A stretch of 64,000 nt of DNA from DASTSN01 sp035760665 (GTDB taxonomy: Bacteria; Bacteroidota; Bacteroidia; Chitinophagales; Chitinophagaceae), in the NCBI GenBank assembly GCA_035760665.1, contig DASTSN010000109.1:68783-132782 (forward strand), given 5' to 3'. Positions 6,921 to 15,803 of this stretch are shown in pieces. Under the pieces are notes generated by a model. That model did not search any database and was not told where the DNA came from. It worked only from the letters and a program-made list of their open reading frames with translations. The position numbers and the translations under genes were made by a program. Numbering within the stretch: the first letter of the stretch is position 1; every line of letters begins with the position of its first letter.

Positions 6921-7838
6921 ATGAAAAGTGATAACAGTTCAAGAAGAGAGTTCATCGCTGCAGGCCTGGCCGCAGCGGTAGCGGCAGGCTGCTCTTCAAA
7001 AAATCCTTTTGCGCCGGAGGATGCCAGCGTAAAGGCTTCCGGGGAAAAAGTAAAATTACTTTCTGTAGATGGTGAAATCATCGAAGTGGATAAAGCCTTC
7101 CTGAAGCCTGTACCAGACACCCCGCATCTGTCCAGTGAAGAAGAACGTACAGGAATGCTAGGTAAGAGTTTTGTGATGGTTATTGATCTTTCACGCTGCA
7201 AAAATCTTAAGAAATGCCAGGCGGCCTGCAATCACATGCACCATGTGCACCCGGGGCAAAACTGGATCAAAGTATACCCGATGGAGGATGCTGACCATAC
7301 AGCTCCGTACTGGCAGCCCACTACTTGTATGCACTGTGATGAACCTCCTTGCGTAAAGGTTTGCCCGGTAGATGCAACGTTCAAACGGCAGGATGGCCTG
7401 GTATTGATTGACAGCAACCGATGTATTGGTTGCCGCTTTTGTATGGCTGCCTGTCCGTACTCCACGCGGGTATTTAATTGGGGCGATCCGGGCTTGCCGG
7501 AGCAGATAGCGGACGAGTCTTATTCCTGCGAGACTAGTATGCCACAAAAAAAAGGTACAGTGGGCAAATGTGATTTTTGCCCGGATATGACGCGGAAAGG
7601 AATGCTGCCGCACTGTGTCAGTGCTTGTCCAAATGGCGTGTTTTTCTTTGGAGACCTGAATGAAGACTCTGTGACAAATGGCGCCGAAACGTTTCGCTTC
7701 AGCGATCTGATCAGGGATAAAGCTGGCTACAGGCTGATGGAAGACCTGGGTACCAAACCACGTGTTTACTATCTGCCGCCGGTAAACCGCAACTTCCCCT
7801 TTGAGGAGGGACTTGAAAATGATCAAAATAACAGTTAA
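6921..7838 (+). CDS. Tat-exported four-cluster ferredoxin subunit (PsrB/DmsB type)
   Basis: A 305-residue protein with a Tat signal SRREFIAAG (residues 7-15). A lipobox-like AAGC follows at 21-24, so it may be lipid-anchored outside the membrane. It carries sixteen further cysteines in the order of the DMSO/polysulfide reductase electron-transfer subunits. Cluster II is C136, C139, C144, C148. Cluster III is C168, C171, C174, C178. Cluster IV is C217, C220, C232, C236. The first motif has C93, C99 and C103, with Leu96 where a second Cys is normal; an extra C203 lies between motifs III and IV. It should move electrons between the NrfD-like quinone subunit, 11 bp downstream, and a periplasmic partner. 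No molybdopterin catalytic subunit is encoded nearby. Confidence 0.88.
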   Translation: MKSDNSSRREFIAAGLAAAVAAGCSSKNPFAPEDASVKASGEKVKLLSVDGEIIEVDKAFLKPVPDTPHLSSEEERTGMLGKSFVMVIDLSRCKNLKKCQAACNHMHHVHPGQNWIKVYPMEDADHTAPYWQPTTCMHCDEPPCVKVCPVDATFKRQDGLVLIDSNRCIGCRFCMAACPYSTRVFNWGDPGLPEQIADESYSCETSMPQKKGTVGKCDFCPDMTRKGMLPHCVSACPNGVFFFGDLNEDSVTNGAETFRFSDLIRDKAGYRLMEDLGTKPRVYYLPPVNRNFPFEEGLENDQNNS

Positions 7839-7849
7839 ACTTTTTTACG

Positions 7850-9166
7850 GTGAATACTTCTGCATTAACTCCGGAAAAAATTACCACCGACCTCTTACCC
7901 CAACGTTTTGGAAAACGAGGAATCCTGTGGACGGCTTTCCTCGTTCTGATTTGCCTGGTCGGCGTATACGCTTATTATCGCCAGTTGTCAAAAGGGCTGG
8001 TGGTTACACATATGCGGGACTATGTATCGTGGGGGATTTATATATCAAATTTTGTGTTTTTTGTGGCGATCAGTTTAGTTGGATCGCTTATCACTGCTGT
8101 TTTTCGACTGGCCAATGTAAAGTGGAGTACACCACTAACGAGGATTGCTGAAATTATTGCTGTTTCTGCCATTGTTTTTGCCGCTATTATCATTGTTGTA
8201 GATATGGGCCGTCCAGAGCGGTTTATGAATCTTTTTATTTACGGCCGGCTGCAATCGCCCATTATTTGGGACGTTATCGTGATCAGCACTTATTTTTTTA
8301 TCAGCCTGCTATTGCTCTATTTCCCGTTGTTGCCTGATCTGAAAATTTTACAAAATAATGCAGGCCGTTTTGCAGGATGGATGAATAAGTTATACCGCTT
8401 TCTCGGCTCTTTCTGGAAAGGCACCGATGGCCAGCACAAAGTAAGCGAAAGAGCCATTACAATCTTATCCATTACCATTATACCCGTGGCTTTCTGCATT
8501 CACACAGTCACTTCCTGGTTGTTTGCCACCACGTACAGGCCAGGCTGGGATAGTACCAACTTCGGTGCTTATTTTATTTCCGGGGCTTTTTTGGTAGGCG
8601 CAGGTGCTGTTGTGGTAGCTATGTATGTTTTTCGTAAAACGTATCGCCTGGAGAAATACATTACCGAAATGCATTTTGAGAAAATGGGCAGGATTGTAGT
8701 GCTGCTGGCGCTTTTGTATTTATATTTTAATATCAACGAATACCTGGTGCCGGCTTTTAAAATGAAAAAGCCCGAAGAAGCGCATCTCACTAATCTTTTT
8801 ACCGGTGAGTTTGCGCCCATGTTCTGGTTTGCAATTGTAGTGGGGATGGTATTACCTATTATTATCCTGTTGTTTAAAAAAGGACGTAAACCGTTGCCGA
8901 TGTTTATTGTAGGCATCATGGTGGTGGTGGGGGCCTGGTTTAAGCGCTATCTGATTGTAACACCTACTTTATTACATCCTTTCCTGCCGATGCACGATGT
9001 GCCGGAAAGTTATCGTCATTATTTTCCCAGTTGGGAGGAATGGGCAATTGCTATGGGATCGCTTGCCGGTGCTTTACTGGTGATCACATTTTTTGCCCGC
9101 ATATTTCCTATTATTCCCATTCACGAAACAATTACAGAAGATGAAAACGCTGTCCAGACTAGTTAG
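7850..9166 (+). CDS. NrfD/PsrC-type quinone-interacting membrane subunit
   Basis: A 438-residue polytopic membrane protein starting at GTG 7850, 11 bp after the Fe-S gene. At least eight hydrophobic segments are visible. The signature VSWGIYISNFVFFVAISLVGS (near residues 60-80) and later DMGRPERF match the NrfD/PsrC family. The family oxidises or reduces quinones on the membrane and passes electrons to the Fe-S partner. With the preceding gene it forms a PsrB-PsrC-like pair. The distal segment MKKPEEAHLTNLFTGEF, just after FNINEYLVPAF, is a loop I have seen in similar subunits of alternative complex III-like modules, but I do not rely on that. The next gene overlaps its 3' end by 26 bp, suggesting translational coupling. 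Confidence 0.9.
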   Translation: MNTSALTPEKITTDLLPQRFGKRGILWTAFLVLICLVGVYAYYRQLSKGLVVTHMRDYVSWGIYISNFVFFVAISLVGSLITAVFRLANVKWSTPLTRIAEIIAVSAIVFAAIIIVVDMGRPERFMNLFIYGRLQSPIIWDVIVISTYFFISLLLLYFPLLPDLKILQNNAGRFAGWMNKLYRFLGSFWKGTDGQHKVSERAITILSITIIPVAFCIHTVTSWLFATTYRPGWDSTNFGAYFISGAFLVGAGAVVVAMYVFRKTYRLEKYITEMHFEKMGRIVVLLALLYLYFNINEYLVPAFKMKKPEEAHLTNLFTGEFAPMFWFAIVVGMVLPIIILLFKKGRKPLPMFIVGIMVVVGAWFKRYLIVTPTLLHPFLPMHDVPESYRHYFPSWEEWAIAMGSLAGALLVITFFARIFPIIPIHETITEDENAVQTS

Positions 9167-10061
9167 CAAAACCCTCGTGCCGGTATTGGTATTGTTTATA
9201 GCTACTGCCGTGCAGGCACAAGTAGATTCAACCAATCCTGAATTATCTGTAAACCTGCATTATTATGATGATAATAATACACTGCAATACCTGGTGCCGG
9301 ATATAAAAATTAAAGAAAAGGGGCGGTTTCAGCCACTGCAAGGGCAGGCCGTTGAAATTTATCTTGACAGTAATCAGCCCGCAAACCTGGTTGCAAGATT
9401 GACAACTGATGAGAACGGAAAGTCCAAGACGGTGATTCCGCCAGCCTTGCAGGCTGCCTGGAACGCAGAGACCACGCACACGTTTATTGTCGTGCTGAAA
9501 ACTGCACCGGGCGGACGCGATGAAACCAATGAATTTCCGGTTACCAAGGCCCGTATCTCCATTGATACTGTGAATGACGCAGGTACAAGGTCGGTAATCG
9601 TGCTGGTACAGAAACCGGTGGACGGGCAGTGGAAACCAGCCGCCGATGTAGATGTGAAAGTGGGTATCAAACGCCTTGGAGGCAACCTGCCGGTCAGTAG
9701 CGATGAGGAAAGTTATACAACGGATTCTACCGGCCAGATCTCAGCCGAGTTTAAGCGTGACAGCCTGCCTGCTGATACTCACGGAAATATCATTCTGGTG
9801 GCCAGGGTAGAGGACAATGACCAATTTGGTAATTTGTCTGTACAAAAGACTGTTCCATGGGGTAAACTATATCATCATACAACGGAGTTTGGTAAAAGAA
9901 CGCTTTGGGCAACCAGGAGTCATACTCCTGTCTGGTTAATGGTCATGGCTTATGCGATAATTGCGGCAGTGTGGGGCGTAATTTTTTACCTGGTTGGCCA
10001 GTTAGTGAAGATAAAAAAAATGGGCCGTCAGGCTTCCTCTGAAAGCAGCCATGCCTCATAA
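9141..10061 (+). CDS. Exported protein with C-terminal membrane anchor, redox cluster
   Basis: A 306-residue protein beginning at ATG 9141, inside the 3' end of the NrfD gene. A signal peptide (about residues 1-27, ending TAVQAQ) is followed by two beta-rich domains. The first contains LTTDENGKSKTVIP and the second YTTDSTGQISAEF, each resembling an Ig-like or carboxypeptidase-regulatory strand pattern. A single membrane segment (VWLMVMAYAIIAAVWGVIFYLV) and a basic tail follow. No cysteine or haem motif is present. It would be held at the membrane with its bulk in the periplasm, perhaps as a scaffold or docking subunit for the Fe-S/NrfD pair. Family not recognised. Confidence 0.65.
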   Translation: MKTLSRLVSKTLVPVLVLFIATAVQAQVDSTNPELSVNLHYYDDNNTLQYLVPDIKIKEKGRFQPLQGQAVEIYLDSNQPANLVARLTTDENGKSKTVIPPALQAAWNAETTHTFIVVLKTAPGGRDETNEFPVTKARISIDTVNDAGTRSVIVLVQKPVDGQWKPAADVDVKVGIKRLGGNLPVSSDEESYTTDSTGQISAEFKRDSLPADTHGNIILVARVEDNDQFGNLSVQKTVPWGKLYHHTTEFGKRTLWATRSHTPVWLMVMAYAIIAAVWGVIFYLVGQLVKIKKMGRQASSESSHAS

Positions 10062-10073
10062 GCTGAGATAATT

Positions 10074-10304
10074 TTAACTATCCCTGGAATCATTGTAGAA
10101 AAATGAAAGTGCTCCACTGGGGCATTTTTTTACCTGCTCAACTATACGTTCTGTAGTAGCTCCGTCGATTTTCACCCACGGACGTTCCTTTGGGTTAAAT
10201 ACTTCAATGAGCCCTTTCCAGCACAGCGTGGAATGCTGGCAGATTTCTGGCTTCCAAACTACCGTGATTTCACCATTGCTGTACGTAAATGTTTTTTGCG
10301 CCAT
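10074..10304 (-). CDS. YjdI/Fer4_19-type iron-sulfur protein
   Basis: A 76-residue cytoplasmic protein. The pattern EICQHSTLCWKG, then EVFNPKERPWVKIDG and VKKCPSGALSFFYND, fits the small divergent mono-cluster ferredoxin family represented by E. coli YjdI. Only three cysteines are visible (in the CQHSTLC and KKCPSGA parts), which is usual for this family. It is convergent with the preceding redox operon, 12 bp apart, but separately transcribed, so a functional link is not implied. Confidence 0.82.
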   Translation of the reverse strand: MAQKTFTYSNGEITVVWKPEICQHSTLCWKGLIEVFNPKERPWVKIDGATTERIVEQVKKCPSGALSFFYNDSRDS

Positions 10305-10372
10305 CGCTTTTGATTGAACAAGTAATTTACAACAAAGGCTTTGAATGATTACCCGGTTGTTACAAAATCAAC

Positions 10373-11824
10373 TTATTGTCCCTGGGCCAGGCTATATCCC
10401 TTTTTGTCGCCCCAGCGATTGAGGAGTTCGTGCGAGCAAATTTTAAAATTACCACTCATGCTTACATACAGGCCAATAATATCCTGCTGGTTCAGTTCTT
10501 CGTCGTTCAGGCTTTCAAAACGAACATTGTACTGGTTCACCAGGTTCGTGTATACGGAACCGGTAGGCCATACCTGTGTACCCCGGTTACTGATATTTAC
10601 AAGTTTGAATTTTACACCGGCATGACGTTGGCATTTCCTGGCAATGTCCTCTGGCTGCTCTTCGCTTTCAATGAATAAATCAACTCCAACGATTTGTTCG
10701 TTGTTGATTTCTTTTGAAATCATCATGGAATTGCGCTCCAGTTTGAACGGTACAGGTGTGCCGGGCCTGTTGGGAATAACAGGGCGGGGATTTACAGCCG
10801 GTTGTTTCCCGAAATTGCTGATGATTGCTTCCGCAAAGCCAGTCGTATTAACAGCGGGAATGGATTTATCGCCAAAATCACCGGTATGCACACCGGTTTC
10901 TAACGTAAAGAGCAGGGCGTTTTCGATTATGGCTGCATTTTCTGTCAGTCCTACGTGGCGAAGCATCGACAACCCGCTCAGGAGGAGGGCTGTTGGATTC
11001 GCAATGTTTTTACCGGCAATGTCTGGAGCTGTTCCGTGCACAGCCTCGAAAATTGAAATATGATCACCTATATTGGCCGAAGGTGCAAAACCCAATCCGC
11101 CAACCAGACCGGCGCAAAGATCGGATACGATATCGCCCTGCAGGTTAGTCAGAACCACCACATCGAAGGTATCGGGGCGGGTGACTAATTTCATGCACAG
11201 GTCGTCAACAATTACATCGTCTGCTTTCAGGTCAGGGTAATCTTTGGCCACCTCATTAAAGCATTCCAGGAACAGTCCGTCGGTGATTTTCATGATATTC
11301 GCCTTATGCCCGCAGGTAATGCGCTTGGCATTTTTTACTCTGGCCATTTCAAACGCATACCGAATTACCTGCATGCTTCCGGGCCGTGTAATAAAACGCC
11401 GACTCAGCGCCACATCGTGCGTAAGCATGTGCTCAATGCCACCGTACGTATCTTCAATATTTTCACGAACGACAGTGATGTCGATAGGAATTCCAGCTTT
11501 GCTAAAAACAGTGTCTACACCGTGCAGGGTTTGGAATGTGCGTATGTTAGCGTAGGTGTTCCAGGTTTTGCGGGCAGTCACGTTGATGCTTTTTACACCC
11601 TTTCCCTTCGGCGTTTCCATGGGTCCCTTGAAAAGCAGTCCCAGCGATTCGATGGTGATTTTTGCTTCCGGGGTCATGCCGTTGTTGAAACCCTTATCAA
11701 AAACCCATTTGCCCATATCCACCATTTCGTATTCCAAGGGTACTTGATTGGCTTCGAAAATTTTGAGTACGGCGTCCATGATTTCCGGACCAATTCCGTC
11801 GCCCTTGGCAACTGCAATTTTCAT
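10373..11824 (-). CDS. icd: NADP-dependent isocitrate dehydrogenase (long form)
   Basis: Converts isocitrate to 2-oxoglutarate and CO2 in the TCA cycle. The start at 11824 gives MKIAVAKGDGIGPE, the standard opening of the isocitrate/isopropylmalate dehydrogenase family. Substrate-binding residues are visible in KSINVTARKTWNTYANIR and VRENIEDTYGG, and metal ligands in VDDLCMKL and TNLQGDIVSDL. FEAVHGTAPDIAGKNIANPTA is the cofactor-loop signature. After about residue 335 there is an extra C-terminal domain of roughly 140 residues (IVGVDLFIESEEQPED to the end), as in the Thermus-type enzyme and unlike the shorter E. coli form. Total 483 residues. It is monocistronic, with apaG divergent. Confidence 0.92.
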   Translation of the reverse strand: MKIAVAKGDGIGPEIMDAVLKIFEANQVPLEYEMVDMGKWVFDKGFNNGMTPEAKITIESLGLLFKGPMETPKGKGVKSINVTARKTWNTYANIRTFQTLHGVDTVFSKAGIPIDITVVRENIEDTYGGIEHMLTHDVALSRRFITRPGSMQVIRYAFEMARVKNAKRITCGHKANIMKITDGLFLECFNEVAKDYPDLKADDVIVDDLCMKLVTRPDTFDVVVLTNLQGDIVSDLCAGLVGGLGFAPSANIGDHISIFEAVHGTAPDIAGKNIANPTALLLSGLSMLRHVGLTENAAIIENALLFTLETGVHTGDFGDKSIPAVNTTGFAEAIISNFGKQPAVNPRPVIPNRPGTPVPFKLERNSMMISKEINNEQIVGVDLFIESEEQPEDIARKCQRHAGVKFKLVNISNRGTQVWPTGSVYTNLVNQYNVRFESLNDEELNQQDIIGLYVSMSGNFKICSHELLNRWGDKKGYSLAQGQ

Positions 11825-11942
11825 ATATCTCCTGTTTAAGAAATGTGCTGCAAAAGTATGATTTGAAGGGCAAAGCCTTATGAATTCTGCCAGGCAATTA
11901 AACAACTTTCCCGTTTTTACCTATTTTTACACAAAGCAAACG

Positions 11943-12329
11943 ATGACCAGCAAAATTTCCGAAGGCGTTGAAGTGAGTGTAGAGACCTTCTACCAGCCGG
12001 ATTACAGTAACCCGCTGCAGTCGGAGTTTATGTTTGCCTACCGTATTACCATCGAAAATCACAACGCATTTCCCGTGAAATTGCACCGCCGGCACTGGAA
12101 TATTTTTGACAGTAACGGCAGTTACCGGGAGGTAGAGGGAGAAGGTGTAGTGGGTGTGCAGCCTACACTGGCACCCGGGGAAAAATACCAATACGTAAGT
12201 GGCTGCAACCTGCGTACAGAAATGGGCAAAATGACCGGCACTTACCAGATGGAGAATTTGCTGAATAAAAAAATGTTCGAAGTGAATATTCCTGCCTTTG
12301 AAATGATTGTTCCCTTCAAAGGAAATTAA
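11943..12329 (+). CDS. apaG: ApaG/Co2+-Mg2+ efflux-associated protein
   Basis: A 128-residue single-domain protein starting at ATG 11943. The family core is clear: SVETFYQPDYSNPLQSEFMF, YRITIENHNAFPVKLHRRHW, then GEGVVGVQPTLAPGEKYQYV and a closing MTGTYQMEN. ApaG has a fibronectin III-like fold. In enterobacteria it is linked to metal sensitivity, although its biochemical role is unclear. It ends 5 bp from the convergent gldB gene. Confidence 0.93.
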   Translation: MTSKISEGVEVSVETFYQPDYSNPLQSEFMFAYRITIENHNAFPVKLHRRHWNIFDSNGSYREVEGEGVVGVQPTLAPGEKYQYVSGCNLRTEMGKMTGTYQMENLLNKKMFEVNIPAFEMIVPFKGN

Positions 12330-12334
12330 TCCCA

Positions 12335-13381
12335 CTATTTCGGTTTGTATTTCGAACCCTCAAGGATGCGCTTTGTGTCAGCCTTCATGATGTCTGCCAG
12401 GGACATGTCCGGGTTTCTTTCTGCAAATTTTTTAACGATCTGCCAGCCAACCCAGGCGCCGATATTACCGGGTGACACCTCCGGCATACCTTGTGTAAAA
12501 GGAGCCTCGCCGATATAGGTTTGTATTGTTGCCGGCTCAACACTGTAAAGGTTTTCGTTGGTGATAATATAATTCCAGATGAGTCCTTCATTTGACGTGC
12601 ACCAGTCCAGTTGTTTTTGGGTATAACCGGTTTTTAAGGAGTCCGGCGTGTTGGGTATAAATTTATCCAGCAAATACCATTGTTTCCCTTTTTCAATCAT
12701 TTGAGTAATCAAGGGCTGTCCGTTGCTTTTATCGGGAAACAGATCGTCAACAATGAGTTTCATTGCATCCGGAACGATGTATTGCTTTGCAAAGCGTCGG
12801 CTTCTGTACAATGGCGCCACGTTAGCAATAAAATATTCATTGTTGTAAATAGAACTGTTTTTGCCCAGGTAAAACTGCAGGCTGATGCCAAGAAAATCCG
12901 GCCCGATAAAGTTGGTGGAATAATCCGAGCCCATCTGTGCCAGACCGTCCGGCGGCCCCACAAGCGTGATGATTTTGCCCGGGGTTTTGTAATCAGGAAA
13001 ATAATAGTGTACAAACTGGAACGCTCTTCTGAAGTCTTTTTCGAGGAAATCCGTATTTCGGAAAATCAGTTGGGACGAATCAAAAACGGGCCTGGTCAGG
13101 TGCAGGAAGCGGCGGGTACCTTCATACGCCAGCGGATTGTCGGGCCGCAGGGGTCCGAGCCCCAGCACATTATTGATAAAAATGGGAAGAAATGATGGAT
13201 ACTTTTGTTGCAGAGCCGGCAATGCGGCAGCCACCGCGTTACTGTCCACAGCAAAAAAATCCTTATCAAACCGCTCAAGCGTGAAAGATACCTGAATGCC
13301 GGAAACATCGGGAATTGTTGTTTTATTTTTACAGGCGAGCAATACGAATGCCAGTACAGGAATGAAACGAAGTTTTTTCAT
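12335..13381 (-). CDS. gldB: Gliding motility lipoprotein GldB
   Basis: A 348-residue lipoprotein. The signal FIPVLAFVLLAC places the lipid-modified Cys near residue 17. The mature part begins VSFTLERFDKDFFAVDSN and includes LPIFINNVLGLGPLR, then HYYFPDYKTPGKIITLVGP and FLGISLQFYLGKNSSIYN, which fit GldB. GldB is needed for gliding in Flavobacterium, probably through assembly or stabilisation of the gliding/type IX secretion apparatus at the outer face. It is also found in non-gliding relatives. It is divergent from nadE, about 100 bp apart. Other gld genes are not in this window. Confidence 0.9.
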   Translation of the reverse strand: MKKLRFIPVLAFVLLACKNKTTIPDVSGIQVSFTLERFDKDFFAVDSNAVAAALPALQQKYPSFLPIFINNVLGLGPLRPDNPLAYEGTRRFLHLTRPVFDSSQLIFRNTDFLEKDFRRAFQFVHYYFPDYKTPGKIITLVGPPDGLAQMGSDYSTNFIGPDFLGISLQFYLGKNSSIYNNEYFIANVAPLYRSRRFAKQYIVPDAMKLIVDDLFPDKSNGQPLITQMIEKGKQWYLLDKFIPNTPDSLKTGYTQKQLDWCTSNEGLIWNYIITNENLYSVEPATIQTYIGEAPFTQGMPEVSPGNIGAWVGWQIVKKFAERNPDMSLADIMKADTKRILEGSKYKPK

Positions 13382-13469
13382 AGCATCTTGTAAACGACAG
13401 ATGATGTGAAATGTTGTGTACGAAGATAGCAAAAGCCTGACCATCTATGTACAATCACCGGCGGCTGCG

Positions 13470-13477
13470 TACATTTG
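13470..13477 (+). promoter_or_regulatory. Bacteroidota -7 promoter element of nadE
   Basis: TACATTTG matches TAnnTTTG exactly. The last G is 5 nt before the nadE ATG, predicting a leaderless or nearly leaderless transcript. No clear TTTG -33 box at the expected 19-21 nt spacing. Confidence 0.45.
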
Positions 13478-13481
13478 CTGT

Positions 13482-15200
13482 ATGAAGATTGCGCTAGCAC
13501 AACAAAACTATCACATCGGCAATTTTGAAGAGAATATAAAGAAAATTGTTGCCGGCATTCAATGGGCCAAACATCAACAGGCCGACCTGGTCGTTTTTTC
13601 TGAATTGTGTGTGTGCGGGTATCCACCCCGTGATTTCCTTGAATTTGCAGACTTTGTCAATAAATGTTACAATGCGATAGATGAAATCAAAGTGCATGCC
13701 GATTCTATTGGTGTCCTGATTGGCAGCCCAGCCCGTAACCCGCAACCCGAAGGCAAAGACCTGTTCAACGCAGCGTTCTTACTGTACGAAAAGGAGGTGA
13801 AAGCCGAAATCCATAAAACACTGTTGCCGAATTATGACGTATTTGACGAGTATCGATATTTTGAACCGGCATTTCACTGGAAGGTCATGGAGTTTAAGGG
13901 GAAAAAGCTGGCTGTAACAATTTGTGAAGACATCTGGAATATGGGGGATAACCCGCTATATCGCATTACGCCCATGGAGAAACTGATGCCGTTCAGCCCC
14001 GATGTAATGATCAATCTTTCAGCCTCACCCTATAACTATGCACAGGATGTGGTGCGAAACAGTATCGTAAAGGCGCATACGAAAAAATTCCGCCTTCCGA
14101 TGTTGTATTGCAATACCGTTGGTTCCCAAACAGAAATTGTATTCGACGGGGGCAGCCTTGTGTATGACGGCAATGGCAACCAGGTAAAAGAAATGAAATA
14201 CTTTGAGGAAGACTACCAGGTGTTTGACCTTGATGCATTAAGCTGTGCTGACCAGGCTGCGCAAAAAAACGAAAATTCGGGTATCGAAGAACGTTATTAT
14301 TATTCAGCAGCTGAGGTGGGGAAGGGCGAAGACACACTGGCCTATCTCACCAATCAAAAAAATATCGATGAAATTTACCGGGCTTTAGTCCTGGGTATTC
14401 GTGATTATTTTGGAAAAATGGGCTTTCAAAAAGCCATACTGGGTGCTTCAGGCGGCATTGACAGTGCTGTTACACAGGCTATCGCGGCAGAAGCCCTGGG
14501 GACAGAAAATGTAAGGGCCGTTTTAATGCCTTCTCCCTTTTCATCTGCACATTCAGTGGCTGATGCAGAAATGCTGTCGAAAAACCTGGGTACCCAGTAT
14601 GATATAGTGCCTATCGCAGCCATTTATGAAAGCTTTTTAAAAGAATTACAACCGCTTTTTCATGATTTGCCATTTGGCGTGGCCGAGGAAAATGTGCAGG
14701 CCCGTACCCGGGGAAATCTGCTGATGGCTATTGCCAATAAATTTGGGTATATTCTCCTCAATACATCTAATAAAAGTGAGCTGGCAGTCGGTTACGGCAC
14801 ATTGTACGGTGATATGGCCGGGGGGCTCAGTGTGCTGGGCGACGTGTATAAAATGCAGGTGTATGCGCTGGCGGAATTTATTAACCGGGAGAAAGAAATT
14901 ATTCCAAGGAACATTATTACAAAAGCTCCGTCGGCAGAGCTGCGGCCCGGGCAGAAAGATACCGACAGCTTACCTCCTTACGACATTCTCGACCGCGTAC
15001 TGTACCAATATATTGAATTACGCAACGGGCCGCGGGACATTATTGCACAGGGGTATGATGCATCGCTGGTGGCAAGGATTTTAAAAATGGTGAATACAAA
15101 CGAATATAAGCGAAACCAGTTTTGCCCGATCATACGAGTAAGTGCGAAAGCATTTGGTGTCGGCCGCCGTGTGCCCATAGTGGGAAAATATTTATCCTGA
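13482..15200 (+). CDS. nadE: Glutamine-dependent NAD+ synthetase
   Basis: Last step of NAD biosynthesis: deamido-NAD, ATP and glutamine give NAD+. The start at ATG 13482 opens MKIALAQQNYHIGNFEEN. The N-terminal carbon-nitrogen hydrolase domain (about residues 1-270) carries FSELCVCGYPPRDF with a glutaminase Glu, the Lys in KTLLPNYDVFDEYRYFEP and the Cys in TICEDIWN. The C-terminal synthetase domain has the PP-loop GASGGIDSAVTQA near residue 325, PSPFSS and NKSELAVGYGTLYGDMAGG. At 572 residues it is a full-length fusion, so glutamine should be the nitrogen donor. It is convergent with the lipoprotein gene, with only 3 bp between the stop codons. Confidence 0.96.
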   Translation: MKIALAQQNYHIGNFEENIKKIVAGIQWAKHQQADLVVFSELCVCGYPPRDFLEFADFVNKCYNAIDEIKVHADSIGVLIGSPARNPQPEGKDLFNAAFLLYEKEVKAEIHKTLLPNYDVFDEYRYFEPAFHWKVMEFKGKKLAVTICEDIWNMGDNPLYRITPMEKLMPFSPDVMINLSASPYNYAQDVVRNSIVKAHTKKFRLPMLYCNTVGSQTEIVFDGGSLVYDGNGNQVKEMKYFEEDYQVFDLDALSCADQAAQKNENSGIEERYYYSAAEVGKGEDTLAYLTNQKNIDEIYRALVLGIRDYFGKMGFQKAILGASGGIDSAVTQAIAAEALGTENVRAVLMPSPFSSAHSVADAEMLSKNLGTQYDIVPIAAIYESFLKELQPLFHDLPFGVAEENVQARTRGNLLMAIANKFGYILLNTSNKSELAVGYGTLYGDMAGGLSVLGDVYKMQVYALAEFINREKEIIPRNIITKAPSAELRPGQKDTDSLPPYDILDRVLYQYIELRNGPRDIIAQGYDASLVARILKMVNTNEYKRNQFCPIIRVSAKAFGVGRRVPIVGKYLS

Positions 15201-15203
15201 GCA

Positions 15204-15656
15204 TTAATGCTTAAAGGTTACCACGATCGTTTGCGTAGTTCCTCCCAGGTCTACATCCTCAGAAAGAATCAGTTGGGAGTCTGTCAGTGTGAGAATGGTT
15301 AATGTATCATCGGTGCCGGTTAGTACATTGTCAGATATATGTAAAAGTGTTTCGTTGCTTTGAAAGTCCCAGGTAAACGGGTTGGTTTGCGGGTCGGCGT
15401 TGTCGCATTTGGTCGGACCTTCATCCCAGCTCCCGGTTCCGTTTGCCTGAAAACTGATGCTGTTATCTTTCTGGCAGGTTTCGATCATAGAAGTATAATC
15501 GATGCCACTTAATGTGACTTTGTCTATCTTCCAGCTGCCGGAGGTGATCAGTTCTGTCTTGGTTTTAGGAGTTGCTGCATTATCTTTTTTACAGCTCTGC
15601 ATAAAAATCAGGGCCGGCAGGAAACAGATAATAAGGGATAATGGTTTTCTTTGCAT
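15204..15656 (-). CDS. Lipocalin-like lipoprotein
   Basis: A 150-residue predicted lipoprotein: signal LSLIICFLPALIFMQSC with Cys22. The mature domain starts LITSGSWKIDKVTLSG and continues ISFQANGTGSWDEG, PFTWDFQSNETLLHI and QLILSEDVDLGG, the strand pattern of small lipocalin-like proteins common in Bacteroidota. Such proteins are outer-membrane or surface-attached; no ligand can be assigned. Monocistronic, convergent with nadE. Confidence 0.7.
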   Translation of the reverse strand: MQRKPLSLIICFLPALIFMQSCKKDNAATPKTKTELITSGSWKIDKVTLSGIDYTSMIETCQKDNSISFQANGTGSWDEGPTKCDNADPQTNPFTWDFQSNETLLHISDNVLTGTDDTLTILTLTDSQLILSEDVDLGGTTQTIVVTFKH

Positions 15657-15803
15657 GGTTATTGATTTACATATGCTACTGAAATGCTCTCTTGAAAAAG
15701 AGAATTATAACTGAATACAACGAATATTTACGGAAGTTTAGTATATCGGCAAGCAATTTGCTGAAAGCAGGTTCGTATTTTGTGTCACCATTAATCTGAT
15801 TAT

